Assembly: GCA_000708835.1 (NCBI GenBank)
Contig: DF237073.1
Span: 1 to 64,000 of the forward strand
From: Klebsormidium nitens
Lineage: Eukaryota; Streptophyta; Klebsormidiophyceae; Klebsormidiales; Klebsormidiaceae
DNA length: 64,000 nt
Reading direction: 5' to 3'
Shown here: positions 1-12,000 of the stretch, one piece after another
Numbering within the stretch: position 1 is the first letter of the stretch
Layout of the letters: each line of letters starts with the position of its first letter
The notes under the pieces: generated by a model
The model's input: only the letters and a program-made list of their open reading frames with translations
Database searches by the model: none
What the model was told of the DNA's origin: nothing
Translations under genes and position numbers: made by a program

Positions 1-688
1 ACTTTCGGCCACTGGTTAAGACTTCCGTGTTGATATAGCACCAGCCCATTGCGCTGGATGCTCATGTCAATGAGCTCAGTAGTCTAAAGAAGTGGCCTTC
101 GTCACCCCCATTTGAGGGGTCCCATGACACTGAGGTGCGTTGATGAGCTTCTCTGCCACTGTCAAATTCCTGAGCCTCGTCTTGGCGCCATTCATCAAGA
201 TTCAAGGCGTTCTGCTGCATGGGCCGGCACACTCAAGTCTCAGGTGCTTGAACTTGAAGCAGAGCTCTGTGGACCATATCCTCTCATACTGTGCCACAAA
301 TTGGTTACAACTTATTGACTCAAATGCAGAGGCTCGACGCTCTGGGCTCCCTCTGGGCTACGGTAATATGCCCTTGAAGATGGATACTCTTACCCTGCCT
401 ACCTATCATTGGCATCAGCATACCGTATCCAGGACGCCAGTCATGAGGGTCTTGACTCTTGTGGCAAACAATCTCGAAAGTACACCTTGTAAATGGTGCT
501 GCTACCGTATGTGAGTATAGGTAGGTGGGATATCAATGCAGAAACACTGTATAAGAAGGATGTATACGACGTGCACGGCCTTGCAGCACCTATCCGCTGT
601 CCGGTATCGGTGCTTTAATATATATGTCATATTTTGGCGCGACCTGACGAGCTGAACCAAGAATGAGGGAGGAATCCATCTGACATTG
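1..688. other. left-edge sequence, no gene recognised
   Basis: Only short open frames occur here, with no family resemblance and no convincing splice-site set. It may be the distal 3' part of a gene outside the window or plain intergenic DNA. I see no RNA gene. Confidence 0.5.
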
Positions 689-1022
689 ATAGGGCGGTCA
701 CATATAAACATTTTCGGGGTGCACCGTCCCTCAGGGACCGAATTCTTGTCCCTCAGGGACCGAAAACCGGTGATTTCGTCCCCCAGAATTTCAACTCGAT
801 ATTCTGGGGGACGGTACGCCCCTCAGGGACGCCGGTAAAAATTTTAAGGGACGGTCGGCGGTCACTCCTCGGACAGTATGCCGCGCCGGAGAATTCGGGA
901 AGCTTTAGCTTTTCGCGCAAAGTGTCCCTGAGGGAAATATGACCAAAGCAGATTCTCGGGGAGCATGCGCTCCCTCGGGGAACACTCGCCACTTCCCGAG
1001 AACTCATATGTGACCGCCCTAT
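689..1022. mobile_element. MITE-like element with 17-bp terminal inverted repeats
   Basis: ATAGGGCGGTCACATAT at 689-705 is matched exactly in inverse orientation at 1006-1022. If the outer AT/TA pairs are read as target sequence, the ends fit insertion at a TA dinucleotide. The 334-bp interior has no transposase frame. It is full of small palindromes built on GTCCCTCAGGGAC (726-738, 748-760, near-copies at 818-830 and 924-936) and holds a 13-bp inverted pair at 778-790/801-813. That is the make-up of a non-autonomous DNA transposon. No second copy was noticed in this window, so family membership is inferred from structure only. Confidence 0.6.
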
Positions 1023-1890
1023 GAGACTCAGAGACGAGCCGTGTTGACTCTGCTCGGAGCTGGGCAGTGGGTAGACAGGCGCATGGACACAGCGCAAGTT
1101 CACTTCCAACATCAAGGTCCACAATTCAGCAGCTGAAGGGCTCACACAAGGAATTCTAGGATTGCATTGGAAGTGAGCAGACGGTGTGAAAACGCGAGGG
1201 CGAGGTATGCGTTTCATACAACATATAGTGAAGATATCGTAGTTGAAGTTTTACTGACAAGCTTTTGCCGTCGCTTCTAAGAGAAGTCGTCCATTAGCCT
1301 TCTTCGATTGCAAGAATCTTGCTTAGTGACTGCTCAAACAAAAGGCTTAGCAAAGATGGAAAGGAAGCCTTCATGAAGCTGATTATCAGGTTGTAGCAAC
1401 GTATGTGTGGCCGATATAACATTACCCTGCGGAGATTTTCAAGACAGATGGAAGAATGCAAGAATTGAGGAAAGCGGAACGGATTACTTCAACCAGAGCT
1501 TGGTGCGATCCAATAAAGCAGAAAGCTGTGTGGAAGCGTGGTAATCTGTTGATCTGGTGATCTGACAATGGTTTATGTATGAGAAGCACAAGACTTATCC
1601 ATCCTAACTCTGCAGGTTGTGCACGGCCTTGGCTTTGAAGCTTTCAAGCATTGAGAAGAGGAGAACAACAAGACTAGACATGCAAAAAAGTAGCCGGTCG
1701 CTGCTTCGAAATGTATGCTTACCCATTCCAACGAGAGGGCAATGTCAAAGAGGTGAGTAGATTCTTGTCGCACACATTTTTCGGGCGAGCATTTTGTCCA
1801 GGCCTCCTTCCCCTCTTTCGTTTCTTCGCCGAGCACGAGCACGATCCACAATTTAACCATTTGCTCTTGCCTGTGCAGCAGCTTCAGTCG
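1023..1890 (+). other. upstream and 5' leader region of NOT2
   Basis: No coding gene is seen. A good donor (AG|GTGAGT, gt at 1753-1754) and the acceptor ending at 1878 would define a leader intron of about 126 bases just before the NOT2 start. The frame beginning near 1711 cannot be joined in phase to the NOT2 exon after that intron, because it hits a stop, so it was not used as the start. Confidence 0.4.
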
Positions 1891-4800
1891 ATGCTGAACA
1901 CATCGGGGGGGGCCGGTCTTGATGTTGCAAATGCAGGGAGACCATTTGCTTCGCCTTATGCACCAGCACAGTCACAGGGTGCAAATTCAGGCCCCTTTCA
2001 TCATGGAGGTACGTGAAGTTATGGTGGCATGACCATGCGTACTTACGAAACCCTTAGACACAAGTATCTGGAGCAACATCTCATATGCTGCCGGTAGTAG
2101 CAGCATCTTTTAAGTAGTAGTCTTTTGATATGGAGAGTTTTGAGAGATTTCTTACTTCAAATTCCTTCTTTTCCAGGGAACTTGCCTTCTCTCCACAATA
2201 TCCAAGGGAGCTTCAATATGCAGAATATGCCGAGCGGACTGCCTTCTAGAAATCCAGGACTTCCATCTGCTGCTCAGCAGCAAGTGGGGGGCGGAATTGG
2301 GGGTCGTTTTGGGGGAGGGCAATTGCCTGGCACGTTACAACAGGTAAGCCTTGAAAAAATCTTTCGTGGCTGGTTAAGGCAGATTGAGAAAGGTCAGTTT
2401 ATGGTTGGGATTAAGGCGTGCTGCTTGTTGTGGAAACTAGTAGAAGTTAGCAAGCAATGATCGAGGCCCAACTTTCATTCCTTGTCAGGATGCTCTGATC
2501 AGGATTCAGTTCAGACCTTATCACAAACCGTTCCTTGACAGATTCCGCACACTGGGATGCACGGGCACAATGCGCTGGCTAGCAGGACGGGGCTTGGCAC
2601 GGGGGCGAATGCTTCGATGAACGGGTTAGGCAGAGGCCTGAATGTTGGGGCGCCGCAGTTAGGAGCCGGTTTAAACCGACTGGGTGCTCCTGGCAGTAGC
2701 GTATCTGGGGGAGCTCTCAATGTTGGGGCTAGCAACACGGTTGGGGGTGGTGTGGGGCTGAATCGAACAATAGCCAATGCGGGCCTCAATGCACCGGGTT
2801 TAACAGGAAGCAGAAGTGCTAGCAGCAGTGGCCCGAGTCTTCCGAGCGGAGCAGCAATCCAGGCGCCAGGTCGGCCAGCCGCCCCGGGGACCTCTGTGCT
2901 GCAACAGAACGCTCCGTCCTCCTCGTTCAATTCATCGGACAGTCTTCTCGCAATGATCAACCGAGGTACGCTCTGGATGTCCTTGGTTGACTGAGACGCT
3001 TTTGGCTTCTGTGGCCAGACAAAATTTTGGGTGAGATGCTTTTGCCTTCCGCGATACACGAGGACTTGGGCTTCGTTAGTTAGACCGTGAAAGGTGCAGG
3101 CATGTGAACTTCTGAGAACACTTCTCAACAGATCACAGTCAGGCTTTTTCCCTGTGCTAACACCTGATTCGCCTCGCAGGTATGCAAAGTCAAGCTCCAT
3201 CTGCAAACGGGCAGCTAAGCAATCTGGCAAAGGAGGAAAGGGGCGGGGAAAGTATTGCTTTTGACTTGGATGACTTCCCGTCCCTGAGCACGCGACCAAC
3301 TTCAGGCGGGTCTGGAGCTCTGCAGGGTGTGGCAGGTAGGCTGAACATGCCTAGTTCCTGAAAAGCTTCTGGAAATTGTGAGCCTCAAGGTTGCCATAGG
3401 CTGACAAAAGGATATATCAACGTCACTGTTGCCGTCAGTTGATGCTTATGAAAGCACTGCATGCTAGACTCGGTGTTCCATCAAAATGAACTGCGGTCTG
3501 CTGATACCACTTTCTTACTGCTTCTGAGACTGAGCCTTGTGTATGCCAGGCGCTCTACGAAAGGCTGCTGCGGCCAATGTAATACAGCAGCACCAGGAGT
3601 TCAGTATACAAAATGAAGACTTTCCTGCACTCCCAGGATTCAAAGGTGAGTCTTTTCTTGAAAAGGAACAAATGTGGTGCATTTGGTCGTGCCCTTGCAT
3701 GGGACACGAGAGCAAAGTCTCACCTTTCACCTTTTTTGTTGGGAAAGCTGCTCGTAAGTCGAGCCTTCGAGAGGAGTCAAGAGGTCTCTTACTGCCTATT
3801 TTGTGCACTAGTCAAGCAGGCGGCAGGCTTCACTGCATTCTTGATCTTTTGCAGCTGGAGGCGAGATTGGAAGTGAGCTGCACCATAAAGAACATCAGCA
3901 TGACAACCTCGTGCAGAATCAACATTTTGGGGTAGGTTCTCTTCCAAGCGAGTCTTGCCTGTCGACCCTGAGCACAGTTGGACTGCAGAGTTGCGTACGC
4001 TTCACCTCTTCCGCCATTCTTTCGGACTGTTCCTGACTGAAAGGTAAGAAATGCCAGGTTCTGGTAGGTCATAGGATTGGTTGGAATCGGTTTTGATTCT
4101 GTTTCTTCTGACATACAGCTGGGGAGGTCCGGAGGCTTTCCGCTCGGGACAAGCTACCTGCACCAACAGCAGCAACAACAGGTGAGACAACCTCGCAAGC
4201 CTGTACATGCTCCGCGATGAGATTCCCTTGACCCGGAGCTTCTGCTATGAAAGTTGGCGCCGACGAGAGCGCTGATCAGTCGAGAAAGGGCACCTTCTGC
4301 TTGTTCCGCAGCACTCTGAGTTTTCTTGCGCTGTTCTTGTCTCTTTCAGGGGGGAGGCTTAGGCGGAGTTTCAAGACCTGGAGGAGCAGGGTTGTCACAG
4401 TACGATCAATTAGTCTCTCAGCATCATTTCCAGCAACAGCAAGCGCAGCTCAGGTCGGGTTTGAACCAGGAGGGAAGCGCGAAGGACGGGGGTCAGAAGT
4501 CCATACAGGGTTCCTCGGATCGATTTGGACTTCTAGGGCTCCTTAGTGTGATAAGGATGAGTGATCCGGACCTGACGACGCTGGCACTGGGAACGGACTT
4601 GACGACGCTGGGGCTGAACCTCAACTCGCGGGAGAACCTGTACAAGACCTTCGCTTCTCCTTGGGCCGATGGCCCAGTGCGGGGCGAGCCGGAGTTCACG
4701 CTGCCGGCTTGCTACGTGCAACCAGCACCACGATTGCAGGCAAGTTTTTTTCCATGAATCGTTCGCTGACCCATACATCGACCAGCAGTCTCCCCTAACC

Positions 4801-6333
4801 AATCTACACGAGGATGATCACCGGGCATCCTTTTTTTAGAGGACGGACTTAGTTCGTCGCAAAGTCGCCAGAGAGCTGTCAGTCTACAGGCAGACTTTGA
4901 AAGCCTGATCAGCTTTTGAGTAACCTTACCTGCAACTGTGGTTTGTATTACAGGCCATTGTTGACCCCGATGCACCTTTCGTATATGGGTTTTGCATGAG
5001 CGTTTTCAGAATGCAAGATGAAGACGGGGCCGTAGCTTCGGGATCGTCGGCTAATTCTGACCTGTGACACCTTTGATACTCGTTGTTGATGGTTCCGTTT
5101 CTGTGTGCAGCCGGGCTACTTCTCCAAGTTTCAGCAAGACACGCTATTCTACATATTCTATAGGTGGGTTGGTGCCTTCCTTATCTAGTTTCTGCCGTTA
5201 TCGAAGAAGTCAGGAATGTGTCAGCCTCTTTCGTTGGCACCGTCGGCCATCCACTCAGGACAATCGCTCAGGCCGTTACACTACACGTGAGCTCGGATTC
5301 GCCGCCATCGCCCAATTCAGAACCTGTCTCGAGCGTCGTCAACTTGAGCCAGCAGGCACTGGGTTCAAAATCGTCAGAGTCGCGTCTCAGTAAACGACAC
5401 CCTTGGCTGCCAGGACAAGCCAGTAACCCATGGTTGGATGGCACTTGTATATGGTGAACCAAGATAAGTCGAAGCAAGACAGCTCAGTTGCAAGCTCTTT
5501 GATCTGTTTGCAGCATGCCGCACGACGAAGCCCAACTATACGCTGCCGACGAACTGTGAGTACACGCGTTCGCTTCTGCATGTATATTTGTGATTATAGA
5601 TGTTCTGACTGGATTCTGCAAATCATCTTTTTCCTTGGCTGTTACTCGGCTGAGTACGTCAGGGCTTCTTTGGCCTGTCTGTCCGGGATCAAGCGCACTA
5701 TGTGAATCAAAAAGATACCATTAGGCGACAGCGAAAGGGCTTCTGCTTTCGGTCCAAACGGACTGTCTGCAGAAATTTACCAAGCTTTTGAGGATTTGGA
5801 GGTATGTGCGCATGCTTGCTACCTGTGTTCCGCGCAACACTTCATCGATCGAGTTTCCCTGCTTTGTCTGCGCTAATCTGGTCCCGTCCTTACTTTTTTC
5901 CAGATCGAATCGAGGCTGGTGGTTTCACAAGGACCTGCAAATGTGGCTCATGCGAGTACCGAACACCGAGACGGTTGTGAAAACGAGCACGTTTGAGAGG
6001 GGTTCGTACTACTTCTTCGATCCAACCGTATGGGAAACAACTCGAAAGGTATGCGCCCTTTCTGGCTCCTCTACTTGTAATGATGCCCTGATTTGCAAGA
6101 CGGTTATGCGGAGACGGTTCTGGCTTGTCACCAGCCTGTAGCTCTTTGTGAAATAATGTCACTAGAGGTGGCTTGTACTCAATTGACTAGCATTTGTGCT
6201 TGGCATCAGGCAAGCGCTCCCTTGCATTGCTTCCTTCGGTTCCTCACTCGACTTCCATCTTTGGGTACAGGAAAACTTCGTGCTCCAGTACGAATTGCTG
6301 GAGGCAAGGCCGCAATTACCTGCTCAACGATAG
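1891..6333 (+). CDS. NOT2: CCR4-NOT transcription complex subunit 2 (NOT2/VIP2-like), 12 coding exons
   Basis: NOT2 binds the NOT1 scaffold with NOT3 and links the complex to mRNA deadenylation and transcription control. Coding exons: 1891-2008, 2177-2343, 2542-2965, 3180-3335, 3550-3645, 3855-3931, 4119-4181, 4350-4739, 5111-5163, 5514-5555, 5904-6048, 6271-6333. All phases agree and give about 597 residues. The N-terminal half is Gly/Ser/Asn-rich low complexity, with plant NOT2 islands such as LHNIQGSFNM, FSIQNEDFPALPGFK and SQYDQLVSQ. The C-terminal NOT2/3/5 domain (from about residue 440) starts with SDPDLTTLALGTDLTTLGL and runs through PHDEAQLYAA and NRGWWFHKDLQMW to ENFVLQYELLEARPQLP near the end. 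The start at 1891 (MLNTSGG) matches the position of the plant NOT2 start. Intron 8 uses a GC-AG pair (donor 4740-4741). Confidence 0.93.
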
Positions 6334-7716
6334 TTGTCTGCAGAAACACTCTTGTGCTGTGCCTTCTGCAAGCTGTAAAAAGAGCCTAATGTTCCTTGGT
6401 CGATCCCGTGCCTGATGATCTGGCTCTGCGCTTACATTTGCTGTCATTTGTGACGGTGTGCCAGAGCTGTGTAAAATGACGTCCGCGTTTGTCCGATCAG
6501 GAATTCTACTTCGCAATGTCGATCATGTTAGTTCGCGGGCAGCACTAACTGTACCACATATGCATGACGTGCGCGCCTATACGTCGTGTGAGTGATCTTG
6601 CAGTTTGGAGTGCCCCCTTTGTTAAGATAGGCGCATGGAGATGAGCACGTCGCTGGCAAACAACTTAAGTATTCTGAAGAGGACTTCGCATATACCATTG
6701 ATATGTCTGGCCCCAGGATGGTATGTATATTAAAGTATGCTCATGCAACGAATACTTGAGCACGATTGCAATGCCTCATGTGCATGTAGCCGATCTTGGT
6801 GCCGCGGCCGCGCGCCATATACGCACTGGCGCTTTGCATATAATATGCATGCCCGGGCGCGTCCGACCGGGTCCAATCATGTTCTCGTCACATTTGGAAT
6901 ATTGCACTTACTGTGAGGTGCATCCAATCCGCCCGCGCTTCAGCCTGACGGTGCATATATAAGCTGCTCGAAATAAGTCTTGGTTTGGAAACCTAGATCT
7001 ACGCACATGCAGCTGGCATGTGTGCATATGTGCATCCAGTCTTTTATTATACGAGGTGACTGCCACGAAAAGTGCAGAAGTATAGCCTGACTGAACCGTA
7101 CACCGGGCAGTAGGGTCTGCCAGCAGTCATCTCGTCATTCCCGTCCAATGCAACGTCAGCAATTGACGAGTAAACCATCGCGAAAGCCGCATGGTCGGCC
7201 GGCCGGCATTTCATAACGTTCCAAGCATGCTACAGCAACGTCAGAGGTCCGCCTCACAATACAATGCACAATCCGCAGAAAAGACGGTTCGTAGTCAATG
7301 ATCCGCGCGACTTGTGGTGAGAAAGTGACGATAGTCCGGCTTCTAGCTCACTGCTGAGTTTCGGCAACATGCAACTACGATAGCAGCTGTCTACAGACTA
7401 AAGCGTGGCTGCTTGCGATTATTATGCAGGAACCAGGTTAAGGCAAAACCTCCTGGTGTCCTGAATTATACTCTACTGTAGATCTACCGCTGTATCACCG
7501 CCCAGTTCCAGATTCAAAAGCGGGGCTTCATATGCACCGAAGCATCGGAAACCAGTAAGAGGTTCGTCCGCGGCCAGAAGCGAGGACGGCATCCTCTCTG
7601 TTTGCATCTAACTTCGAGAGTCTGGAACAGCCATTGTATTAGGCTCGCAGTCAACCTGTGAACCAAGGCAGCACTTCATCCTCAGCGGCGAAAGGGATCC
7701 GCCTCATCTCTTAAGC
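6334..7716. other. intergenic region after NOT2
   Basis: No gene recognised. It includes the presumed NOT2 3' UTR, then GC- and AT-patchy DNA with a TATATAA-like stretch near 6955-6961 that precedes no convincing reading frame. Confidence 0.5.
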
Positions 7717-8287
7717 TTGACAACAAGTCACGTACACGGCAATCATGTCAGAGTTTTCCTGGATGATACACTTGGTAGATGTCTTTCCCCTGTACTGCTG
7801 GATATCTTCGGACGTAAGGATAGAATAACGGCAAGCCTTTGATATACAAGTCCAATATTGGAAGTCACGCCCTCGAATCTATGATTTCGTCTGTCAGCGG
7901 AACTCCCTCGTAGTATCTCTGGCAGCGGCTCCAACGTTGGCCGCAACTTTCGAGGTCGCTTGCAAGAAGCTGGAAGCAGTTAGTGAGTCAAGTGTCCAAG
8001 CTTGATCCCTCTGCAGGAACTCAACGGTCTATCTTAAAAACGATCTGAGGTTCCTGAACGATGTTGTACGTCAAAAGATTGGACATCCTCGCCAACGAAG
8101 TCCTAGCTGCTCTGAACAGGAATGGATTGGCCTGCCTGAATCGCTCAAGAATCATGGCTGCTGTCTTCTTCTCACTGCATCCGACGAGCTTCCAACGTGC
8201 GATAAACGGCTCCTGAAATCATACTGGAGGTATGCAACAAAGCTCAGCATTTCAATTTTGTTGAAACGGAGCTCTCTGCAGCTTTGA
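7717..8287 (+). pseudogene. possible decayed protein-coding frame of unknown family
   Basis: Frame 1 from 7717 reads protein-like text (VRVFLDDTLGRCLSPVLLDI) to a stop at 7840-7842. From 7841 the +1 frame stays open to a stop at 8285-8287 apart from one TGA at 8003-8005, with stretches such as PTLAATFEVACKKLEAVS and VYLKNDLRFLNDVVRQK. One frameshift and one internal stop would therefore break a frame of about 190 codons. The possible short intron at 7983-8016 (34 bases) does not rescue the frame. I do not recognise a family. Chance open frames remain possible. Confidence 0.25.
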
Positions 8288-9091
8288 GGGCTTTTGCATG
8301 CCTCTGACTGGTCGAAGTTTTGTAGACGCGTTGCCGTTTGCTCCACCTGGCGTGAATCTTTCCTGTCAAGAACGACATTGTTTGATAAGCAGGAGATGAT
8401 GACACACTTTCTGAGCCAAACTTTTGCCTGCATTGCTTGCTCAATCTCTCTTCAACGCACAAAGTGGACGAAGTGCAAGCGTGTCTGGCTGACTGACAGA
8501 AGATGAAGCGCTGGATTTCCTCTTTCAAGAGAGGGGGAATCGACCTAGAGACTCAGAAGAAGCATGTTAGTCAAAGCAACTTGCATAGGCACCTCAACAT
8601 GAGGCTGCTCTTGGCCCTCACGATTGGCAACAGGTCCTCGAGGTAAACTATTTTAGAGCGCCCTCCATCTTGTGACAAAAGCTTTTTTCAAGAGCAAACG
8701 AGGGCGCTACTTTGGTCTTTCTCAAGATGCTGCCGACTCCTTCCGACAAGCCTGGCTCCCAAACTGACGAGACTCATGATGCTGCAACAGTGGCTTCTAT
8801 TATCGACGCTTACTACGGGCCCCATGCAAGGTCGGAGGATGCGAGAACCCTGAACTTCCTGAATGATCAAGGTAGGACCTGCGCTCACTGCATTTCAACA
8901 ATTGAAAATGAATGCCTAACCTCTACTGGAATTGAGGTTTCTGTGACTGGCATTTTTGCAGCAGATTTGCTTCCCCCAAACAGAGTAGGATAGCTTAAAG
9001 CAGCGGATGGTGCAAAAGTTTACTCTTTTGTTCACGATATGGTAGCCAGACTGTCTCTGAAGGGCCACCTTTTACATTCATTAGAATATTC
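8288..9091. other. upstream region of the AP2-type gene
   Basis: A short frame from an ATG at about 8737 (beginning MLPTPSDKPGSQTDE) ends at a possible donor near 8872. I found no acceptor that joins it in phase to the next coding exon, so it may be 5' leader or an unplaced first exon of the AP2 gene. Nothing else is recognisable. Confidence 0.4.
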
Positions 9092-12000
9092 ATGGCGGGG
9101 AGTGACGTGCTTGCGCGTGATTCCAAAGAAAAGCCAAAGCTTCATAAAGGTAGCAGCTCCTGTGACTCGAGCGAGTCTTCATCTTGCAGCAACATAGCGA
9201 GCCTTCCTCACCGGCATTCCGTTGAGTCCCAATCAGCCTTTGTATCAGAATTCCCTTCATCTCCAAAGACCGCTGCAGTGCTTCCCTCTACTTCCGTGCT
9301 TGCTAGTACAGGCCCTGATGGACGTCGGCCCAACACGGATGCGTCTCACCCCGGCAGCTCCGGCCCTGCATCCACTCCTCCCACGGCCGGGAGCAGCGAC
9401 CTTACCCAGCAGGGGTCCTTTCTCCACCGGGAGAAGGGCCCAATCTCGCCTGCTGTTGCCGTTAGGAGTTCTCCCGGAGAGGAAGAGGGTATTACCAAGA
9501 AGAATGAGTCCCTCAAAGCTGCGGTTGGGGGTATTCACAGTCCCTTGGCTCGTGGCTCTGCGGCTTTTGAAGGAGGGCCTGGTTCTGGGGAGGTGGCGGG
9601 CGAGGTGCGAGAGCAGGCAGCTCTTCGAAGCCTCCTGGCAGAGTTCCAAGGCTCTCCGGCAGACCTTCTCGCCCTTATGCAAAGAGACGAGGAAGCAGAA
9701 GAAGCCGAAATTGAGGAAGGGGGTTCGGGACTGAGGAGGGTAACCTCAAGTGGAAGCGGAGGAGCGGCTCGGATGTTTGATGTGGAGCCATTATTCAGCG
9801 GTGGAATGATGGAAGCTCTCTTGGGAAGAATGGAGGAGCAGAGGGCTGACGAGGACGTTTCCTCGCCTGCAAAGAAGATGATTCTCAGGAACAGCAGCCT
9901 TCAAGTTGGAAAGTGAGTGCAACTTCTTTACCACCACTTTGACACCCTTCAACTTCGCCTGAATTGAATCTTGAGCTGGATTTATTGGTAGGAAACATCC
10001 AAAAAGTATTTTCTCGTCAGTGAGGTTTATGTATCTCTTTTTCCGTCAGAGACGAACCAACGGAGCAAAAGAAAGCCATTGATAACGTTTGAAAGTGGTG
10101 GTAAGCGGTGTTTGGTTCCAACGGCTTTCTCAGGTTTCATGTTAAACTCTGAGTTGACAACAGTAATTCTTTGTCTTATTTGGTATTATTGCCATGCGAG
10201 GACATTCGATCACTGGCAGGAGTGAAGACCTGCTCGTGTTCTTGTCGTCGCGAAAAACGCTCTGATTAGGCAATCCCCATCTGCAGGGTCCTGTCCCCCG
10301 GATCGGAAGGACAAAGCAGGATCTCCCATGATGACCCTATGAAGACTTTGAGCACGACGCCTTTCCCTCTTCGACGAAGCGAAGAGAAGCCGCCAAATGA
10401 GAAGGGCGGCATCGAGCAGCAGCTCGTCACGGAAGAGCCGGCGCAGAGAGGTTCGCAGTTCTGCAAGGCACTCTTGTCCTTTCAGTATCTTCATCTTGAT
10501 GAGTTGGACTACTGTTTCGCAAGCCCAGTATTTCAGACCTTTCCAAGCTTTGAGTAAACATCACCTGCAGGTTTTTTAACCTACTGTTTCTTCGTGCTTC
10601 TCGAGTTGATCTTCCGTTTGCATTTTCTTCTTTTACCCTTGAACTGCATGTGCAGATCCTGTCGTGGCTGACACGATATCTCTCAGCGGCGGGACGAAGA
10701 GGAGGCGTCTCAGCGAGCGCAAGAGGCCAGAGAACAGCACGAGCAGGTTTCGGGGCGTCACACACCACATCAGAACGGGGCGCTGGGAGAGCCACATCTG
10801 GAGAGTGCACCCCTGATCCCATCCTTCTGTGCATTTAGCGTGCTGTACCTTTGCAGCAAGTGAGACCAGGTTTATTGCTGAGAATCAAATAATCATTTGT
10901 GTCAGACCCTAGATGGTATCCGATGCTCAAAGTCCTACTTGTACCATGGAAGAAGAAGCCAAGCTCTGAAAAGCCTTCTTGATGCAGGGAGAACGGCAAG
11001 CAGCTGTATCTTGGAGGCTTTGATTCTGGTAAGTGACCGTCTGCAAGTTCGCTGCAACTTTGTCTTTCTACATTTGAGTCTACATTTGAGTCACATCCTC
11101 TCTGGCATGAAGTAAATTGTCAAGTCTTCCGAAGTTTCTCAAAAAAAAGAGAAGGGAGGCTGGGTCCGATGATGTTGGAACGGAGGACAAACAACTTTTA
11201 CACGCTGGATTGAGCCAATCGTATGCTGTTGCAGAGGAGCAGGCTGCCCTGGCCTACGACATAGCAGCTATCAAATGCAGGTGAGTCAACTGAGCGCGTC
11301 TTCCGTATCATAGAGATCAGTGAAAAGAGTCATGTTATTGGATTGTTCGCCCTCGACACCTGATCGGTAGCTTTGAACGTCTTAGCTGTTTGCATCTTTT
11401 GAGTCTCATTCGATCTTTGTCTTTCTTTCAGAGGCGCGAGCGCACAGACAAACCTTGCGCTAGAAAACTACCGGGCTCACTTCGACGATATATGTAAGTC
11501 GGATGCTGACTCCGTTCTCGAGTTCGCACACGTCGAAAGCTGTTCAGACATCACAGACATGTTCTGCATCAGCAAATTGTGTTTAATCGGAGCCTAAAGG
11601 ATGACTGCTGCTCAGTGCTGTATGATCCACCCGCAAGAGTATCCAAGGGTATTCATTTGGTGTTTTTATCCTGCAGCTGCGGTGTCGAAGGATGAGCTTG
11701 TCATGTCGCTTCGAAGGCACAGCAAGGGCTTCAGCCGCGGCTCCTCCAAATTTAGAGGAGTGACCAGACACCAGAAGGTACAAGCCCGATCTCCCTGAGA
11801 ATGGCGCTATTTGTTATGAAAGTGTTGTGATTGTCAAGCTGCAAGACACAGAGACCTTTGTTTCTGCCAGTCTACATTTTCGAAGCTTTCTTAAGGTAGG
11901 GAACGCTGCACTGACAGAATTCGATGTTCGAGAACAGGCTTTCCCTCAGCATTGACCCCGTGTCTTTCTTGTGCGTCTATAGGGACGGTGGGANNNNNNN

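Noticed and set aside
753-1217. Minus-strand frame of 154 codons
   Set aside because: It runs through the palindrome-rich MITE-like element, has no transposase or other domain, and is probably chance.
2511-3299. Minus-strand frame of 262 codons
   Set aside because: It is antisense to NOT2 exons 3-4 and low in complexity. The plus strand carries conserved NOT2 text across proper splice sites.
8737-8872. Candidate first exon of the AP2 gene (MLPTPSDKPGSQTDE)
   Set aside because: It ends at a possible donor in phase 1, and no acceptor before 9092 joins it in phase to the AP2 frame.
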